Assembly: GCA_002690875.1 (NCBI GenBank)
Contig: NZGH01000006.1
Location: forward strand, 1-64,000
Length of the DNA: 64,000 nucleotides
Reading direction: 5' to 3'
From: Rickettsiales bacterium
GTDB lineage: Bacteria > Pseudomonadota > Alphaproteobacteria > TMED127
This document shows, piece by piece, positions 9,604-19,170 of this stretch. Under the pieces are notes generated by a model. That model saw only the letters and a list, made by a program, of their open reading frames with translations. It ran no database searches and had not been told where the DNA came from. Numbering within the stretch: the first letter of the stretch is position 1; each line of letters opens with the position of its first letter. Position numbers and translations under genes: made by a program.

Positions 9604-10596
9604 TTATTCTTTATTTGTTAGTTTGAGAGATTTATTTATTTCCAAGCATAATTGCATTACACTTAACATCTGTTTTTGACTAATAATAAGTTTTTTATTA
9701 GTTAATATCGATGATATGAAATTGTCAATAAGGTCATATTTATAAATTCCTGGGTATTTCTCTTTTGCAGTTTCTTTTAAAATATTATTATCACTATTTA
9801 ATGATAAATACGTATTTGTTCTAAATGATTGTTCAAAAGTTTTCTTTTTACCATAAATCATTACTCTATGGAAGTGTGGATAAATACATCCAAAGTTTGA
9901 TGAAACTTTAGCTACTGAACCATCGTTAAACTGAAGTAAAGAAATCACAAAGTCTTGAATTAAGTTATCAGAACCTTTAGTACAGATGTTGTTTTGAAAA
10001 GAGCTAATTTTTTTAGGATATGAATTTTTTAACCAAAGTAATAAATCCAACATATGGATTCCCCCCCCAAGTACAACTGAATAATTTTTTATTTTACCTC
10101 TCCAACCATTAGTAATTTTGTTGAGTCTTCCGTAATTGTAGTCTAATTCCATAAAGTAAACTTTTCCAAAAAAATTATTTTCAAATTCTTTCTTTATTTT
10201 TTTAAATCTTGGTGAGCATCTAAGAACTGTATTGGTAGTCATTACTAAATTTTTATTTTTTTTAAGAAGGTTTGAGATTTTTTTAAGCTCATTAAAATTT
10301 TGACAAATAGGCTTTTCGCAAAAAACGTGCTTGTTGTTATTAAGCGACATTACAACTTGTTTAAAGTGACAGTCATCGTAAGAAGCAATAGAAATAATAT
10401 CAATTTCTTGATCACAAATCATTTCTAAATCACTCTGATACACTTTTTTAATTGGGTATTTTTTTTGTATTTCAATTACTTTTTGCTTATCTTTATCAAA
10501 AATACAGACGGATTTAATATATTTTGATTTAAGGTAACCAATAATGTGTTGCTCACCAATTCCAAGACCAATTACACCAACATTTAAATTTTTCAT
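9604..10596 (-). CDS. Gfo/Idh/MocA family oxidoreductase
   Basis: This 330-residue protein has the N-terminal Rossmann motif GLGIG at 10-14 and the family signature EKP at 94-96 (CEKPI), whose Lys takes part in catalysis. These enzymes oxidise or reduce sugars and nucleotide sugars with NAD(P). Its ATG overlaps the stop of the upstream cytidylyltransferase by 4 nt, and the DegT aminotransferase follows directly. In nonulosonic and amino-sugar clusters, Gfo/Idh proteins often make the 3-keto sugar that DegT aminates. That pairing is an inference here. Confidence 0.87.
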   Translation of the reverse strand: MKNLNVGVIGLGIGEQHIIGYLKSKYIKSVCIFDKDKQKVIEIQKKYPIKKVYQSDLEMICDQEIDIISIASYDDCHFKQVVMSLNNNKHVFCEKPICQNFNELKKISNLLKKNKNLVMTTNTVLRCSPRFKKIKKEFENNFFGKVYFMELDYNYGRLNKITNGWRGKIKNYSVVLGGGIHMLDLLLWLKNSYPKKISSFQNNICTKGSDNLIQDFVISLLQFNDGSVAKVSSNFGCIYPHFHRVMIYGKKKTFEQSFRTNTYLSLNSDNNILKETAKEKYPGIYKYDLIDNFISSILTNKKLIISQKQMLSVMQLCLEINKSLKLTNKE

Positions 10597-11279
10597 TTTA
10601 CATTATTCCAATTTTTTAAAATCTCATTTATTGGTGAATCAGCATCAATCTTGTTATGTAAAAAATTTTTTTTCAATTTATCAAAGTCATCAGGACTATC
10701 AATTGACAGTTTAATATTAAAATGATCGTAATCACAAGTTACATTGTATATTTTGTATAGTTTATCATTCTCATAAAAATATTTTGTTACATGTTCCTTT
10801 TGAGTCGTGTTTAGCTTACTTGATGGTAAGTTAATAAAGCATTCCCTATCAATGATTTCAATTGATTGTCCACTAGGAAAAGTTTTAGGAAACACATTAG
10901 TAACAATATCAAAATCATTTTTTAAAAATAAGTTTGTCATATTTGCTAAAATTTTGTGATCTAACAAAGGACTATCGGCTGAAATTCGAACTATAGCCTG
11001 ATAGTTATGAAGTTTCAAAAAATCTCTAAATCTTTTGTAGACGTTGTGGAGTTCCCCTCTAAAAAATTTTAAACCTTTTTTTTCACAAAATTTTACTAAT
11101 TTATTATCTGAGCTGTGATTAGAGGTTAATATATAAATTTGGCTTGAATTCGATGCTTTTTGTAATCTTTTTGTAAGTAATTCTAATAAGCTAAGTTCAT
11201 TAACTTTTTTTAGAACTTTTTCTGGTAATCTTTTTGAAGACAACCTAGCTTGAACGCATATACAGATTTTTCTAGACAT
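10593..11279 (-). CDS. SpsF-like cytidylyltransferase family protein
   Basis: This 228-residue protein opens with QARLSSKRLPEKVL, the nucleotide-binding signature of the CMP-sugar cytidylyltransferase/SpsF family (usually QARxxSTRLPGKVL). An Asp in RISADSPLLD likely binds the metal. SpsF-like proteins form a nucleotide-activated sugar and are common in spore-coat, flagellin-glycan and surface-polysaccharide loci. It is the first gene of the 11279-to-7267 minus-strand run. A second, more typical acylneuraminate cytidylyltransferase lies at 35763, so the two probably activate different sugars. Confidence 0.8.
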   Translation of the reverse strand: MSRKICICVQARLSSKRLPEKVLKKVNELSLLELLTKRLQKASNSSQIYILTSNHSSDNKLVKFCEKKGLKFFRGELHNVYKRFRDFLKLHNYQAIVRISADSPLLDHKILANMTNLFLKNDFDIVTNVFPKTFPSGQSIEIIDRECFINLPSSKLNTTQKEHVTKYFYENDKLYKIYNVTCDYDHFNIKLSIDSPDDFDKLKKNFLHNKIDADSPINEILKNWNNVK

Positions 11280-11510
11280 AATAAATAAGCGCTATAATTT
11301 TAACATTACATTAAGATTTTTCAGAAACTTTTCAAAATTTTATATCTTTATTTAACAAAAATAAAATCAAACTTTATTTTAATAACATAATGATTTAATA
11401 AATGATTTTGTCAGGCTAACAAGAATGAGATAAACAAAAATTATGGATATTTTGGATGTTTTACTGTTTTTTTCCAATTAAATTAAATTTCTTACCAAGA
11501 AAATTAATCA

Positions 11511-12461
11511 CTATTTTTTAATATTAATTATAAAGTGTTTTCTATACAACTTTTTCAATATATCAATCAATAATTTTGGGACCCATTTTTCGATTTTTAA
11601 AAATATATAAGTTTTTATAACAATTTTGTTTATTATCAGTTTTAAATCACCAAGAAAACCATTCGTTGTAAGGTACTCTTTACAAATATTAAAAGCTTCT
11701 TTTTTACTCTTTATAATATCTCCATTTGTGTTAATATATGTTTCATAATTGATAAAAATATTTAATCTACTCTCATCTTTTATTGGTCTATGACAAGGAT
11801 ATCCTGTTGCTTGTTTCCATTTTTTAAAGGGAAAACATATCTGTTTTGTTCCGTCATCTATTAAATCACTTCTTATAAAAAATGCATCTAGAAAAGGAAC
11901 CACCCAAAGCAATGAATATCCGTATTTCATAGCAACCATGTTGAGTGCTCTCAGAGATGCTCCATAACCTCTGTCACCTTGCCAGTATTCGTTTGGATTA
12001 TTTGGAAAAGTTATTGCAGCCTCAAGTGGATAATTTGCATTATACTCAACAGAAAAAAGCATTGCTCTGTAATCTTTAACTACAGATTCAAATAACCATA
12101 AATCAGTTGAATCAACATCTATAGAGACGTATTCAGGTTCTTTTGGCACATTATATTGACGAAACAAACTAGATATATTTTGTGATGTTAAAAAATGTTT
12201 ATGAAGATTAATTCTTGAGTTTTCATATTCTCCATCTAAAAGTAAACTATTCCATTTTTTTTTAATAATTAAATATGAGACATTAGCACCAGAGCCAGAT
12301 AAGAGATCTTTAGAATTAAAACCAAACTCAACACAGTATGGTTTGTTATTTTTAGGTTTTATATTTGAAAAAATGATTTCTAAAAGCTCATCTTGATAAG
12401 ATTGAGAAAATTTACCTGATCCAAATGATTTTTTTTCAAGGTTTTTAATCCAATCTTTCAT
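11511..12461 (-). CDS. FkbM/methyltransferase-like protein of unknown substrate
   Basis: This 316-residue protein begins with a SQSYQDELLEIIF segment followed by CVEFGFNS, and later EYVSIDVDSTD. This resembles the start, SAM-motif region and post-beta4 Asp of FkbM-like and related orphan methyltransferases of glycan clusters, but the Gly-rich loop is weak. The last 40 residues are basic and hydrophobic and may bind the membrane. About 230 nt without a visible gene separates it from the SpsF gene. A structural comparison would be needed to decide whether SAM is really bound. Confidence 0.5.
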   Translation of the reverse strand: MKDWIKNLEKKSFGSGKFSQSYQDELLEIIFSNIKPKNNKPYCVEFGFNSKDLLSGSGANVSYLIIKKKWNSLLLDGEYENSRINLHKHFLTSQNISSLFRQYNVPKEPEYVSIDVDSTDLWLFESVVKDYRAMLFSVEYNANYPLEAAITFPNNPNEYWQGDRGYGASLRALNMVAMKYGYSLLWVVPFLDAFFIRSDLIDDGTKQICFPFKKWKQATGYPCHRPIKDESRLNIFINYETYINTNGDIIKSKKEAFNICKEYLTTNGFLGDLKLIINKIVIKTYIFLKIEKWVPKLLIDILKKLYRKHFIINIKK

Positions 12462-12492
12462 TTACTAGTAACTCATTTTAGATTTATTAAGT

Positions 12493-13585
12493 TTAGTTAT
12501 TAAAATAGATTAATTTTTTAACATACTTGCCAATTTCAATACAAGATGTTAACCCTGGCGATTCTATTCCAAATAAATTTAGTATAAATAACTTCTGATT
12601 AATTTTTTTGTACATAAACATAAAATCATTGGTTTCTAATTTTGGTCTAATTCCACAATAATCAAAACTTAATTTTCTATCCACAACATCAGGCCAATAC
12701 TTTGAAATTGATTTTTTAAATTTTTTCTCTATGCCTTCTGTTACTTTGAAGTCTATGTCATTTACATTTACTGTGTCAGGACCAAAAATGGTTTTTCCTT
12801 GAAGGTTAATTGTTGAATGAATTCCTAGTCCATCCCTTTGAGGTGTCGGATACACTAATTTAGTGAATGGTGAAATTCCTGTGAGACTCATATAATTTCC
12901 TTTTACGAATTTAATTTTTGGAATCATTCTTTTTTCCATTCCATCTATTTTTTTTGCTAAAATTTGGCTGTTTAAACCAGCACAATTTATTAGTATTCTT
13001 GTTTTAATTTTAAAAGAGTAATCGTCATTAACATAAAACGAAATATAATTTTTATTATTCTTACTGAACGAAAACTTTGAATTATAGTTTATAACCCCTC
13101 CAGCGTTCTCAATATCAGTTATAAAATTAGTCATTAATCCGTCAACATCAATTATTCCTGAATTTTCAGAAAGCAAAGCATCTTCAACATTTAATTTTGG
13201 TTCTAATTCTTCTATTTTTTTTTTTGGATAGTAAATTCACTTTAATATTATTTCTTTCAGCATTTTCTTTAATTTTAATTAATTGATTTTTTTCACGTGA
13301 ATTACAAGCAACAATTAGTTTACCACATCTTATAAAATTTATTTCTCTTTCTTTAGCATAAGAATAGAGACTAGTATTTCCTTTGGCACACAATTTATCT
13401 TTTAGTGTATCCTCATTGTAGTAAATACCTGCATGAATAACTCCGCTATTTCTAGAGCTATTTTCTTCGCCAAATGATTTATTCTTATCAATCACTAATA
13501 CTTTTTTTCCACCTTTAGATAATTCTCTTGCTATAGACAGACCAACGACTCCAGCCCCTATTATAGCAGCCTCAAAATCTACCAT
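12493..13585 (-). pseudogene. LhgO-type FAD oxidoreductase (L-2-hydroxyglutarate oxidase-like), frameshifted
   Basis: Two ORFs, 13184-13585 and 12493-13176, encode the two halves of one FAD-dependent oxidase of the DAO/LhgO family. The first half has the GAGVVG dinucleotide motif at 10-15 and the SSRNSGVIHAGIYY segment typical of LhgO. The second carries the C-terminal LFGIESPGLTS segment. The frame breaks inside an 11-A run (coding strand; T run at 13215-13225). Removing one A restores a continuous reading through EELEPKLN into the second half. A true pseudogene, a sequencing error or transcriptional slippage would all fit. L-2-hydroxyglutarate oxidation is the family's usual role; why it lies in a glycan island is unclear. 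Confidence 0.8.
13215..13225 (-). repeat. Frame-breaking homopolymer (A11 on the coding strand)
   Basis: Eleven consecutive T on the plus strand lie at the exact point where the LhgO-like reading frame changes. Ten A on the coding strand would give an uninterrupted protein. This is the first of two such sites in the window (see 39152-39163). Confidence 0.85.
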
Positions 13586-13799
13586 TTAATTGCTTTTTTA
13601 TTTATTGAAATTCTAATTTTTTTAACCAAGTAAAGCTTCATTAAATCTATTATTTTGAGAAAAAGTTCAATATTTTCAAAAGTTTTTTCTCTTTTTCAAA
13701 AAGTAATTTACTTAGAAATGAAAATTTATTCATGATTTGTTATTATATTGTATTTCAAACTTAATAAAAAATATATTCAAAATTTTTTATAAAAATTTC

Positions 13800-14831
13800 T
13801 CAATATTTTTTTTGACAAAGAAATCTTAAATCTCCAGATCCATATTTTTCTTCAAAAAATTTATCTTTTATAAATGGTTTATCAAAATCTGTTTTCATTC
13901 CACCATTAAGTTGCTTGAAATTTACAAAGCCTATTTTTTTTAGATCATTAATTAATGATTCTTTTGATCTAAAGTTGTATTCAGCATTAAAAGAGTCTCC
14001 AATATAATATTCTTTATTCGTACTAAGCCCAGTAGATTTAATAATATCAAAAATGATCTTTTTATTAAGGTTTCTTAATATTCTAAAACATAGCTTTGAG
14101 ACTTTGTCTTTTACTCCACCACCACCGACAGTGTAAACCCAAAAATAACCTCCTGGTTTTAGAACTCTGTAAACTTCTTTGTAAGCTTTAGATTCATTTT
14201 TTAGATGATGAAAAACGCCATTTTGTATAGCTAAATCAAAGGTATTTTTTTTTTCTTTAGTATCGTAAACTGTTGCCACTTTAAATTGAAGATTTTTTGA
14301 GGAGATTTTCATTTTCTTCTTTGTCAGATTTGCATATTTAATGCTTTCCTGTCCATAATCTATTCCCAGACCAAATTTTGATCCATTCAAGTAACACGAC
14401 ATAAGAAAATTTCCATGTCCACATCCGAAATCTATTATTTTTTTATTTTTAAGAAACGGTTTTAATTTATTAATTTTTATTCTTTTTAAGTATCTTCCAA
14501 GTCTTTCTTTTTTAAACTCTTCAAATGAAAAGTTTGTCCATAAAAGCTGAAATAGTTTTTTATGAATATTCTCTTTAGAAAATTTTTCTATAAAATTAAT
14601 TTCTACGCCATATGATTTGATATTATTTAAAAAAGTAAAATTATCTTTTGTTGCTTTTAATATTTTTATAGTCTCAGTAATTGGATTTTTTTTTCTATTT
14701 AATAAAACTTTTTCAATATTCAAAATTAAAAGTAATAGAATATAAATTTTAAAGTTAACCGTTAATTTATTATTTGGAATTTTAGTCGCTAATACTTCTA
14801 TTTCTTTAATTATTTTATCGATTTTTTCCAT
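13800..14831 (-). CDS. SAM-dependent methyltransferase with N-terminal extension
   Basis: This 343-residue protein has a class I methyltransferase domain in its second half, with motif I DFGCGHG at 134-140, followed by GIDYG and by HHLKNESKAYKEVYRVLKPG, the helix-strand signature of Methyltransf_11 enzymes. The first 110 residues are helical and charged with a hydrophobic patch near 30-38, and match nothing I know. It diverges from the FemAB-like gene at 14997. It probably acts on a glycan or glycolipid intermediate. Confidence 0.82.
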   Translation of the reverse strand: MEKIDKIIKEIEVLATKIPNNKLTVNFKIYILLLLILNIEKVLLNRKKNPITETIKILKATKDNFTFLNNIKSYGVEINFIEKFSKENIHKKLFQLLWTNFSFEEFKKERLGRYLKRIKINKLKPFLKNKKIIDFGCGHGNFLMSCYLNGSKFGLGIDYGQESIKYANLTKKKMKISSKNLQFKVATVYDTKEKKNTFDLAIQNGVFHHLKNESKAYKEVYRVLKPGGYFWVYTVGGGGVKDKVSKLCFRILRNLNKKIIFDIIKSTGLSTNKEYYIGDSFNAEYNFRSKESLINDLKKIGFVNFKQLNGGMKTDFDKPFIKDKFFEEKYGSGDLRFLCQKKY

Positions 14832-14996
14832 TTATTTAATGTAAATTAATTGGGGTCTGGTAATCATGAAAATTTTTGATTATTTTATTAATATAATAAT
14901 TTTGTTAACTATATAGTAAAAATTATTTTAAAAAAGAAAAGAAATTGTTTAATTACTTTTCATCTTAATATAAAGATAATAATCTATTTCAAAATT

Positions 14997-15956
14997 ATGA
15001 ATAAGTTTGAAATTGTTATACCTACGGATGATGAAATTGATAAATGTTGGTCATCAAATAAGCTTAACTCAATATTTACAAAAAGAAATTTTTTAGAAAA
15101 AGTTGCTAACTCTGTTAATTGGTATTCTGTAAAAAAAAGTGGTGAAACAGTATGCGTTTGGCCAATCTGTATAGATGAAAAAAAAAAGGTTTATCTTCCT
15201 GATTTTACATACTATGTAGGTCCAGTATGGAGTGATTATATTTTAAATTTACCTAACCACAGGAAACTGTCGATTCTGACAGTAATTTATGAAAAATTTC
15301 TTAAAAAATTTGATTCAAAGTATAGTAATATTAATGCATCGTTGCCGACGTATCTACAAGATATCAGAGTTTTTGATTGGTGGAACTATCATGATAAATC
15401 AAAAGAAAGAATAAAACTTTATCCACGCTATACAAATGTTATCACAAACCTACAAAAAAATGATTTTACAATCAATTATAGAAAAAAAAGAAGACAAATC
15501 ATTAGAAATTTAGAAAACAAGAAAGTTTTTATTTTTGAAAGATGTGAAGACAAGAATCTGATAATTGATTTATATGATAAGGTTATGGAAAGATCTGATA
15601 TTACAGTAAATCAAAAAACAAAAAAAACAGTTAGTGTTATTATAGATTACGCTTTAGCAAATAATGGCTCAACACTTCAGATAAGGGATACATCTAATAA
15701 TAAAATATCTTATGCGAGTATATGCCTATCTGAAAATTCCACAGCTAATTTTCTAATTAGTTTAGTTGCTGATGAGTATAGAAAAGATAATTTAGCAGTG
15801 TTAGGAACTCATAAAACTATTTGCTTTTGGAAGGAAAAAGGAATTGAAAGCTTTGACTTTAATGGTTCTAACAGTCCCAAGCGCGGGGATGATAAAGATA
15901 GTTATGGTGGAGAAACAAAATTATTTTTTGATTTAAGCTATAAAATAGTTAAGTAA
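14997..15956 (+). CDS. FemAB/GNAT-like acyltransferase
   Basis: This 319-residue protein ends with a FDFNGSNSPKRGDDKDSYGG segment, the C-terminal signature of FemAB-type and Acetyltransf_6 proteins, where a DF-E/N-GS motif is followed by a Gly-rich loop and a GG pair. These proteins move an acyl or aminoacyl group to an amine. In surface glycan clusters they are thought to N-acylate an amino sugar. The donor is unknown. It is alone on the plus strand between two minus-strand genes. A possible weak -10 (TATAAA at 14969-14974) lies upstream. Confidence 0.65.
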   Translation: MNKFEIVIPTDDEIDKCWSSNKLNSIFTKRNFLEKVANSVNWYSVKKSGETVCVWPICIDEKKKVYLPDFTYYVGPVWSDYILNLPNHRKLSILTVIYEKFLKKFDSKYSNINASLPTYLQDIRVFDWWNYHDKSKERIKLYPRYTNVITNLQKNDFTINYRKKRRQIIRNLENKKVFIFERCEDKNLIIDLYDKVMERSDITVNQKTKKTVSVIIDYALANNGSTLQIRDTSNNKISYASICLSENSTANFLISLVADEYRKDNLAVLGTHKTICFWKEKGIESFDFNGSNSPKRGDDKDSYGGETKLFFDLSYKIVK

Positions 15957-16012
15957 AAAATAAGTTTTTAACACATAAGGAAATTAATATTTTCTTCAAA
16001 ATATTTACAGTT

Positions 16013-18040
16013 TTACTCTATGTTAAACCACTTCATATTATATATTTTTTCGCCTAAATATTTTGCTCCTTTAAGTGTATAATGATCGTTATCAAAAAAT
16101 ATTTTGTTACCATCTGGTGTAAGTGCATCGCAAAGCTTACTTTGTTCATTACATAAAAAGTCCTGTTTTTTTAAGTATTTTATTTCATATTTTTCTGAAA
16201 TTTTTGATAGTTGATTATTTATATTTTCATATTTATTGAGAATTCTTTTATCATACATGATTTTCTCTAAGTTTTTTCTTTTCTCTAGATCGAATTCATT
16301 CCTATTTTTAAATATTTCTAAAAGTTTAATATCTACCTGAGTTCGTGTGGGTGCTTTTAATATTTCATATTCATTAGTCCTAGATAAAAGGATTATATGT
16401 TTATCAAATTCTTTGAGATAATTAATAAAATTAGGTAAGGCATCCACTTCATTTTGAGAGTATCTACTTGAGATTACTACAACCTCAGATTGAAGAAAGT
16501 TTGGATTTGAAGATAATAATTTAGTCATTAACTTTCTTTCTTCCTCTTTTCCGCCTGGAATAAAGGTATTGATTCTTAGTCTGGTGTTGTTGTCATAACC
16601 AAGTCGCCGAAACTGATATTCTGGAAATAAATGTGTGTTTTGATGAAAGCAATTAAAAATATCTTTCGAGTGGCTATCGCCTACAATTAAAATTTTAACT
16701 TTTTTATTTTCTTTAAAAGCATTAAATTCTTGTAAATATTTCCAACTTTCTTCTCCCAAATAATCGTTATCAAACTCGATTGTTCCATAAATTTTTGAAA
16801 GATGATCAAACCTTGTTTTAAAACCATTATTTTTTATGATCACAATATTGGAAATAATTATTAATAAAGATGCTAACAATATTGATTTTAATAAGAAATT
16901 TTTGTTAATAATATTTCTATTCCTAAAAGGTCTCTCAATATAAAAATATGATATTACTGATAAGATGACTGTCATGGCAATCCATATAACTTTATGAATA
17001 ACTGTTATGTCATAGTTTTGATTTATCCTTCCAAAAGCAAAAATTGGATAATGCCAAAGATATAAAGAGTAGGATATAAGACCTATTCCTACAAAAATTC
17101 TTTGCGATAACAATTTTTTTATAAAATTTTCATTGTTGGCTGTAAAATATATGATTATGGATACCCCAATTACTGGTAGTAATGTAAAAACTGAAGGGTG
17201 AAATATTTTATCATTATAAAAGAAAAGTGAAAATATTATAAATGCTAAACCTATGATTGATATTAGGGTGTGATTAGTATTATTTTTATTTTTATTAATC
17301 TTTTTAACTTCAATGTATGCTAAACAAGAACCGAAAAGAAGTTCCCAAAATCTACTAGTCAAAAAATAAAAATCAAAAATAAAAGCTGGAGCAAAAAATG
17401 AAAAATTCTTTTCAAAAAAAGGAGGAGATAAATTCAAGTTACCTGAAAAATGTATTAGAAGAATATTAATTAAAATAGCTAAAATTAAAAGTTTAATAAT
17501 ATGTTTTTTCAAAAAATTATAAAGAAAGACTAAAACAAAGGGAAAGATAAAATAGTACTGTTCTTCAATTGCTAAAGACCATGTGTGAATAAAAGGCTTG
17601 AAAAGTGAACTTACGGCCTGATACTGTGTTTCTGAAATAAAAAAATAAAAATTAGAACTAAACCCAAGTGTATACAAAATAGAATAAGCAAGATCAAGAT
17701 AAGCGGCTGGGAACAAAATAAACCAACCGATAACGAATGTACTTATCATAACTACCAGTAAAATTGGTAAAATTCTTCTTGCCCTTCTTTCATAAAAATT
17801 AAGAAATGAAAACCCCGAAGTTGAGTTTAATTCTTTTAAAATAATAGAGGTTATTAAATATCCAGAGATTACAAAGAAAATATCTACTCCAAGAAAACCA
17901 CCACTCATGACTGTGAAGTCAAAAACATTAATCTGAAGATGATAAACAATTACACTTATAACAGCGATGGCACGAAGACCGTCAATTTCAGGTCTGTAAT
18001 CAATTGTACCTTTGTTAACAATTTGCTTATTTTTATTCAA
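16013..18040 (-). CDS. OafA/YrhL-type acyltransferase with C-terminal SGNH domain
   Basis: This integral membrane O-acyltransferase of 675 residues has an Acyl_transf_3 domain with about ten helices across residues 20-400 and the catalytic-region H34 in VIVYHLQ just after EIDGLRA. An SGNH hydrolase-like domain follows, with GDSH at 454-457 and D650/H653 near the end. Such proteins take an acyl group, usually acetyl, from the cytoplasm and O-acylate a glycan in the periplasm. No Met precedes the conserved EIDGLRA block, so the start is taken as the TTG at 18040. That TTG lies inside a 30-nt near-repeat of the gene's own 3' end (see findings). Confidence 0.9.
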   Translation of the reverse strand: MNKNKQIVNKGTIDYRPEIDGLRAIAVISVIVYHLQINVFDFTVMSGGFLGVDIFFVISGYLITSIILKELNSTSGFSFLNFYERRARRILPILLVVMISTFVIGWFILFPAAYLDLAYSILYTLGFSSNFYFFISETQYQAVSSLFKPFIHTWSLAIEEQYYFIFPFVLVFLYNFLKKHIIKLLILAILINILLIHFSGNLNLSPPFFEKNFSFFAPAFIFDFYFLTSRFWELLFGSCLAYIEVKKINKNKNNTNHTLISIIGLAFIIFSLFFYNDKIFHPSVFTLLPVIGVSIIIYFTANNENFIKKLLSQRIFVGIGLISYSLYLWHYPIFAFGRINQNYDITVIHKVIWIAMTVILSVISYFYIERPFRNRNIINKNFLLKSILLASLLIIISNIVIIKNNGFKTRFDHLSKIYGTIEFDNDYLGEESWKYLQEFNAFKENKKVKILIVGDSHSKDIFNCFHQNTHLFPEYQFRRLGYDNNTRLRINTFIPGGKEEERKLMTKLLSSNPNFLQSEVVVISSRYSQNEVDALPNFINYLKEFDKHIILLSRTNEYEILKAPTRTQVDIKLLEIFKNRNEFDLEKRKNLEKIMYDKRILNKYENINNQLSKISEKYEIKYLKKQDFLCNEQSKLCDALTPDGNKIFFDNDHYTLKGAKYLGEKIYNMKWFNIE
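16020..16049 (-). repeat. Direct repeat copy A, 3' end of the acyltransferase gene
   Basis: This 30-nt stretch encodes the last residues of the acyltransferase (YNMKWFNIE, then stop). It matches 18040-18069 at 26 of 30 positions in the same orientation. Confidence 0.75.
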
Positions 18041-18069
18041 TGTAAAACCACTTCATGTTATATATCTTA
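18040..18069 (-). repeat. Direct repeat copy B, vestigial acyltransferase C-terminus
   Basis: Read on the minus strand this copy encodes YNMKWFYIE followed by a stop at 18033-18035, almost the same tail as the acyltransferase whose start it overlaps. It looks like the last trace of a second, deleted copy of an acyltransferase gene immediately upstream. It matches 16020-16049 at 26 of 30 positions. Confidence 0.7.
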
Positions 18070-18175
18070 ATCTAATTATGTTGCTCATCTTACTAAACTT
18101 TGTTAACAAGGGTAAATAATTAAAAAAACAGTTTAAATAATATAAGTTTTTAATTTAAAAAAAATTGATGAACCT

Positions 18176-19168
18176 TTGAAAAAAAAAAAAGTACATAAAG
18201 ATGATTTCGATGGTTACATCCAATTTGGAAGCCTTAACAAATTTTTAAAAGAAACAGAGAGAGATGAGCATCTTGAAAGGTTGAATAAAAAAAGAGAATT
18301 TTTCAAACGAAAAATAGAAAATGCTAAAAATCAGAGAAAAAGAGACTGTTTAATATGTGGCTCTAATAAAAAAGAATTAGTATTTGTTAAATCTGGTTTC
18401 AAACATGTCTTATGCAAAAGCTGTGGTTTTTTTTATGTGGATCCTACATTTAACGAAGAAGTTACACATTCAAACTTTTTAAACGAAGATTCATACACCA
18501 AAGTTTTAATGAATAAAGCGAATATAAATCTTGATAAAAAAAAATTTCTTTACGCACTTCAAAAACTAAATATAAATTTAAAAAATAAAAAAGTCTTAGA
18601 TATTGGTTGTGGGTTTGGCTTTTTTCTTGATGTTGCTCAAGAACATGGCTGCGAGGTTTATGGAAGTGAATTAAACCAAAGTTGCCTAAAACTTTTAAAA
18701 AAGAAAAAAATACCTCTGATTAATAATTACGAAAATTATAATGAGAAATTTGATATAGTTTCTTTATGGTTAGTCCTAGAGCATTTGTTTGACCCAGCTT
18801 TACTCTTGAGACAAATCCACAAACTTTTAAAAAAAAATGGAAAATTAATTATTAATATTCCTAATTATAAAAGTTTATCAGCAAGAATTCTTAAAGATAA
18901 ATGTTCGATGTTTTCAGGAGAACAGCATATTAATTTTTTTTCAATACAAAATCTCGAAGAATTTCTAAATAAAAACTTTTTCAAGACTACTTTATCCGAA
19001 ACTGTTATTTCTGATATTGGAACAGTAAAAAATTTTTTAAATTACTCTGGAGATTTGGATTATTCAGATGAAGAGTCTGAACTAAACTTCTTAGAGCCAA
19101 ACTTAATTCATAAAAATGGACTTGGATACACAATTTTAAATATTTCTAAAAAAATTCAGAATACATAA
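18176..19168 (+). CDS. Zinc-ribbon plus SAM methyltransferase protein (C-methyltransferase-like)
   Basis: This 330-residue protein has an N-terminal four-Cys zinc ribbon (C58, C61, C80, C83) and a class I methyltransferase domain with motif I LDIGCGFG at about 141-148 and a LVLEHLFDP segment. Zinc-ribbon methyltransferases of this layout include sugar C-methyltransferases (TylC3-like) and related glycan enzymes. The only usable start is a TTG at 18176, directly followed by 12 A, so the true N-terminus is uncertain. The next gene starts 2 nt after its stop. It is a paralog of the protein at 32150-33148. Confidence 0.8.
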   Translation: MKKKKVHKDDFDGYIQFGSLNKFLKETERDEHLERLNKKREFFKRKIENAKNQRKRDCLICGSNKKELVFVKSGFKHVLCKSCGFFYVDPTFNEEVTHSNFLNEDSYTKVLMNKANINLDKKKFLYALQKLNINLKNKKVLDIGCGFGFFLDVAQEHGCEVYGSELNQSCLKLLKKKKIPLINNYENYNEKFDIVSLWLVLEHLFDPALLLRQIHKLLKKNGKLIINIPNYKSLSARILKDKCSMFSGEQHINFFSIQNLEEFLNKNFFKTTLSETVISDIGTVKNFLNYSGDLDYSDEESELNFLEPNLIHKNGLGYTILNISKKIQNT

Positions 19169-19170
19169 TA

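Noticed and set aside
11280..11510. Terminator or promoter in the largest glycan-island gap
   Set aside because: No stable stem followed by a T run and no convincing -35/-10 pair at standard spacing were found.
13591..13733. Possible decayed small gene on the minus strand (a 27-codon ORF from 13733, then a shifted frame ending in TAG beside the oxidase ATG)
   Set aside because: Joining the frames needs a shift in a short A6 run with no homology to support it. In DNA this rich in A+T short open frames are expected.
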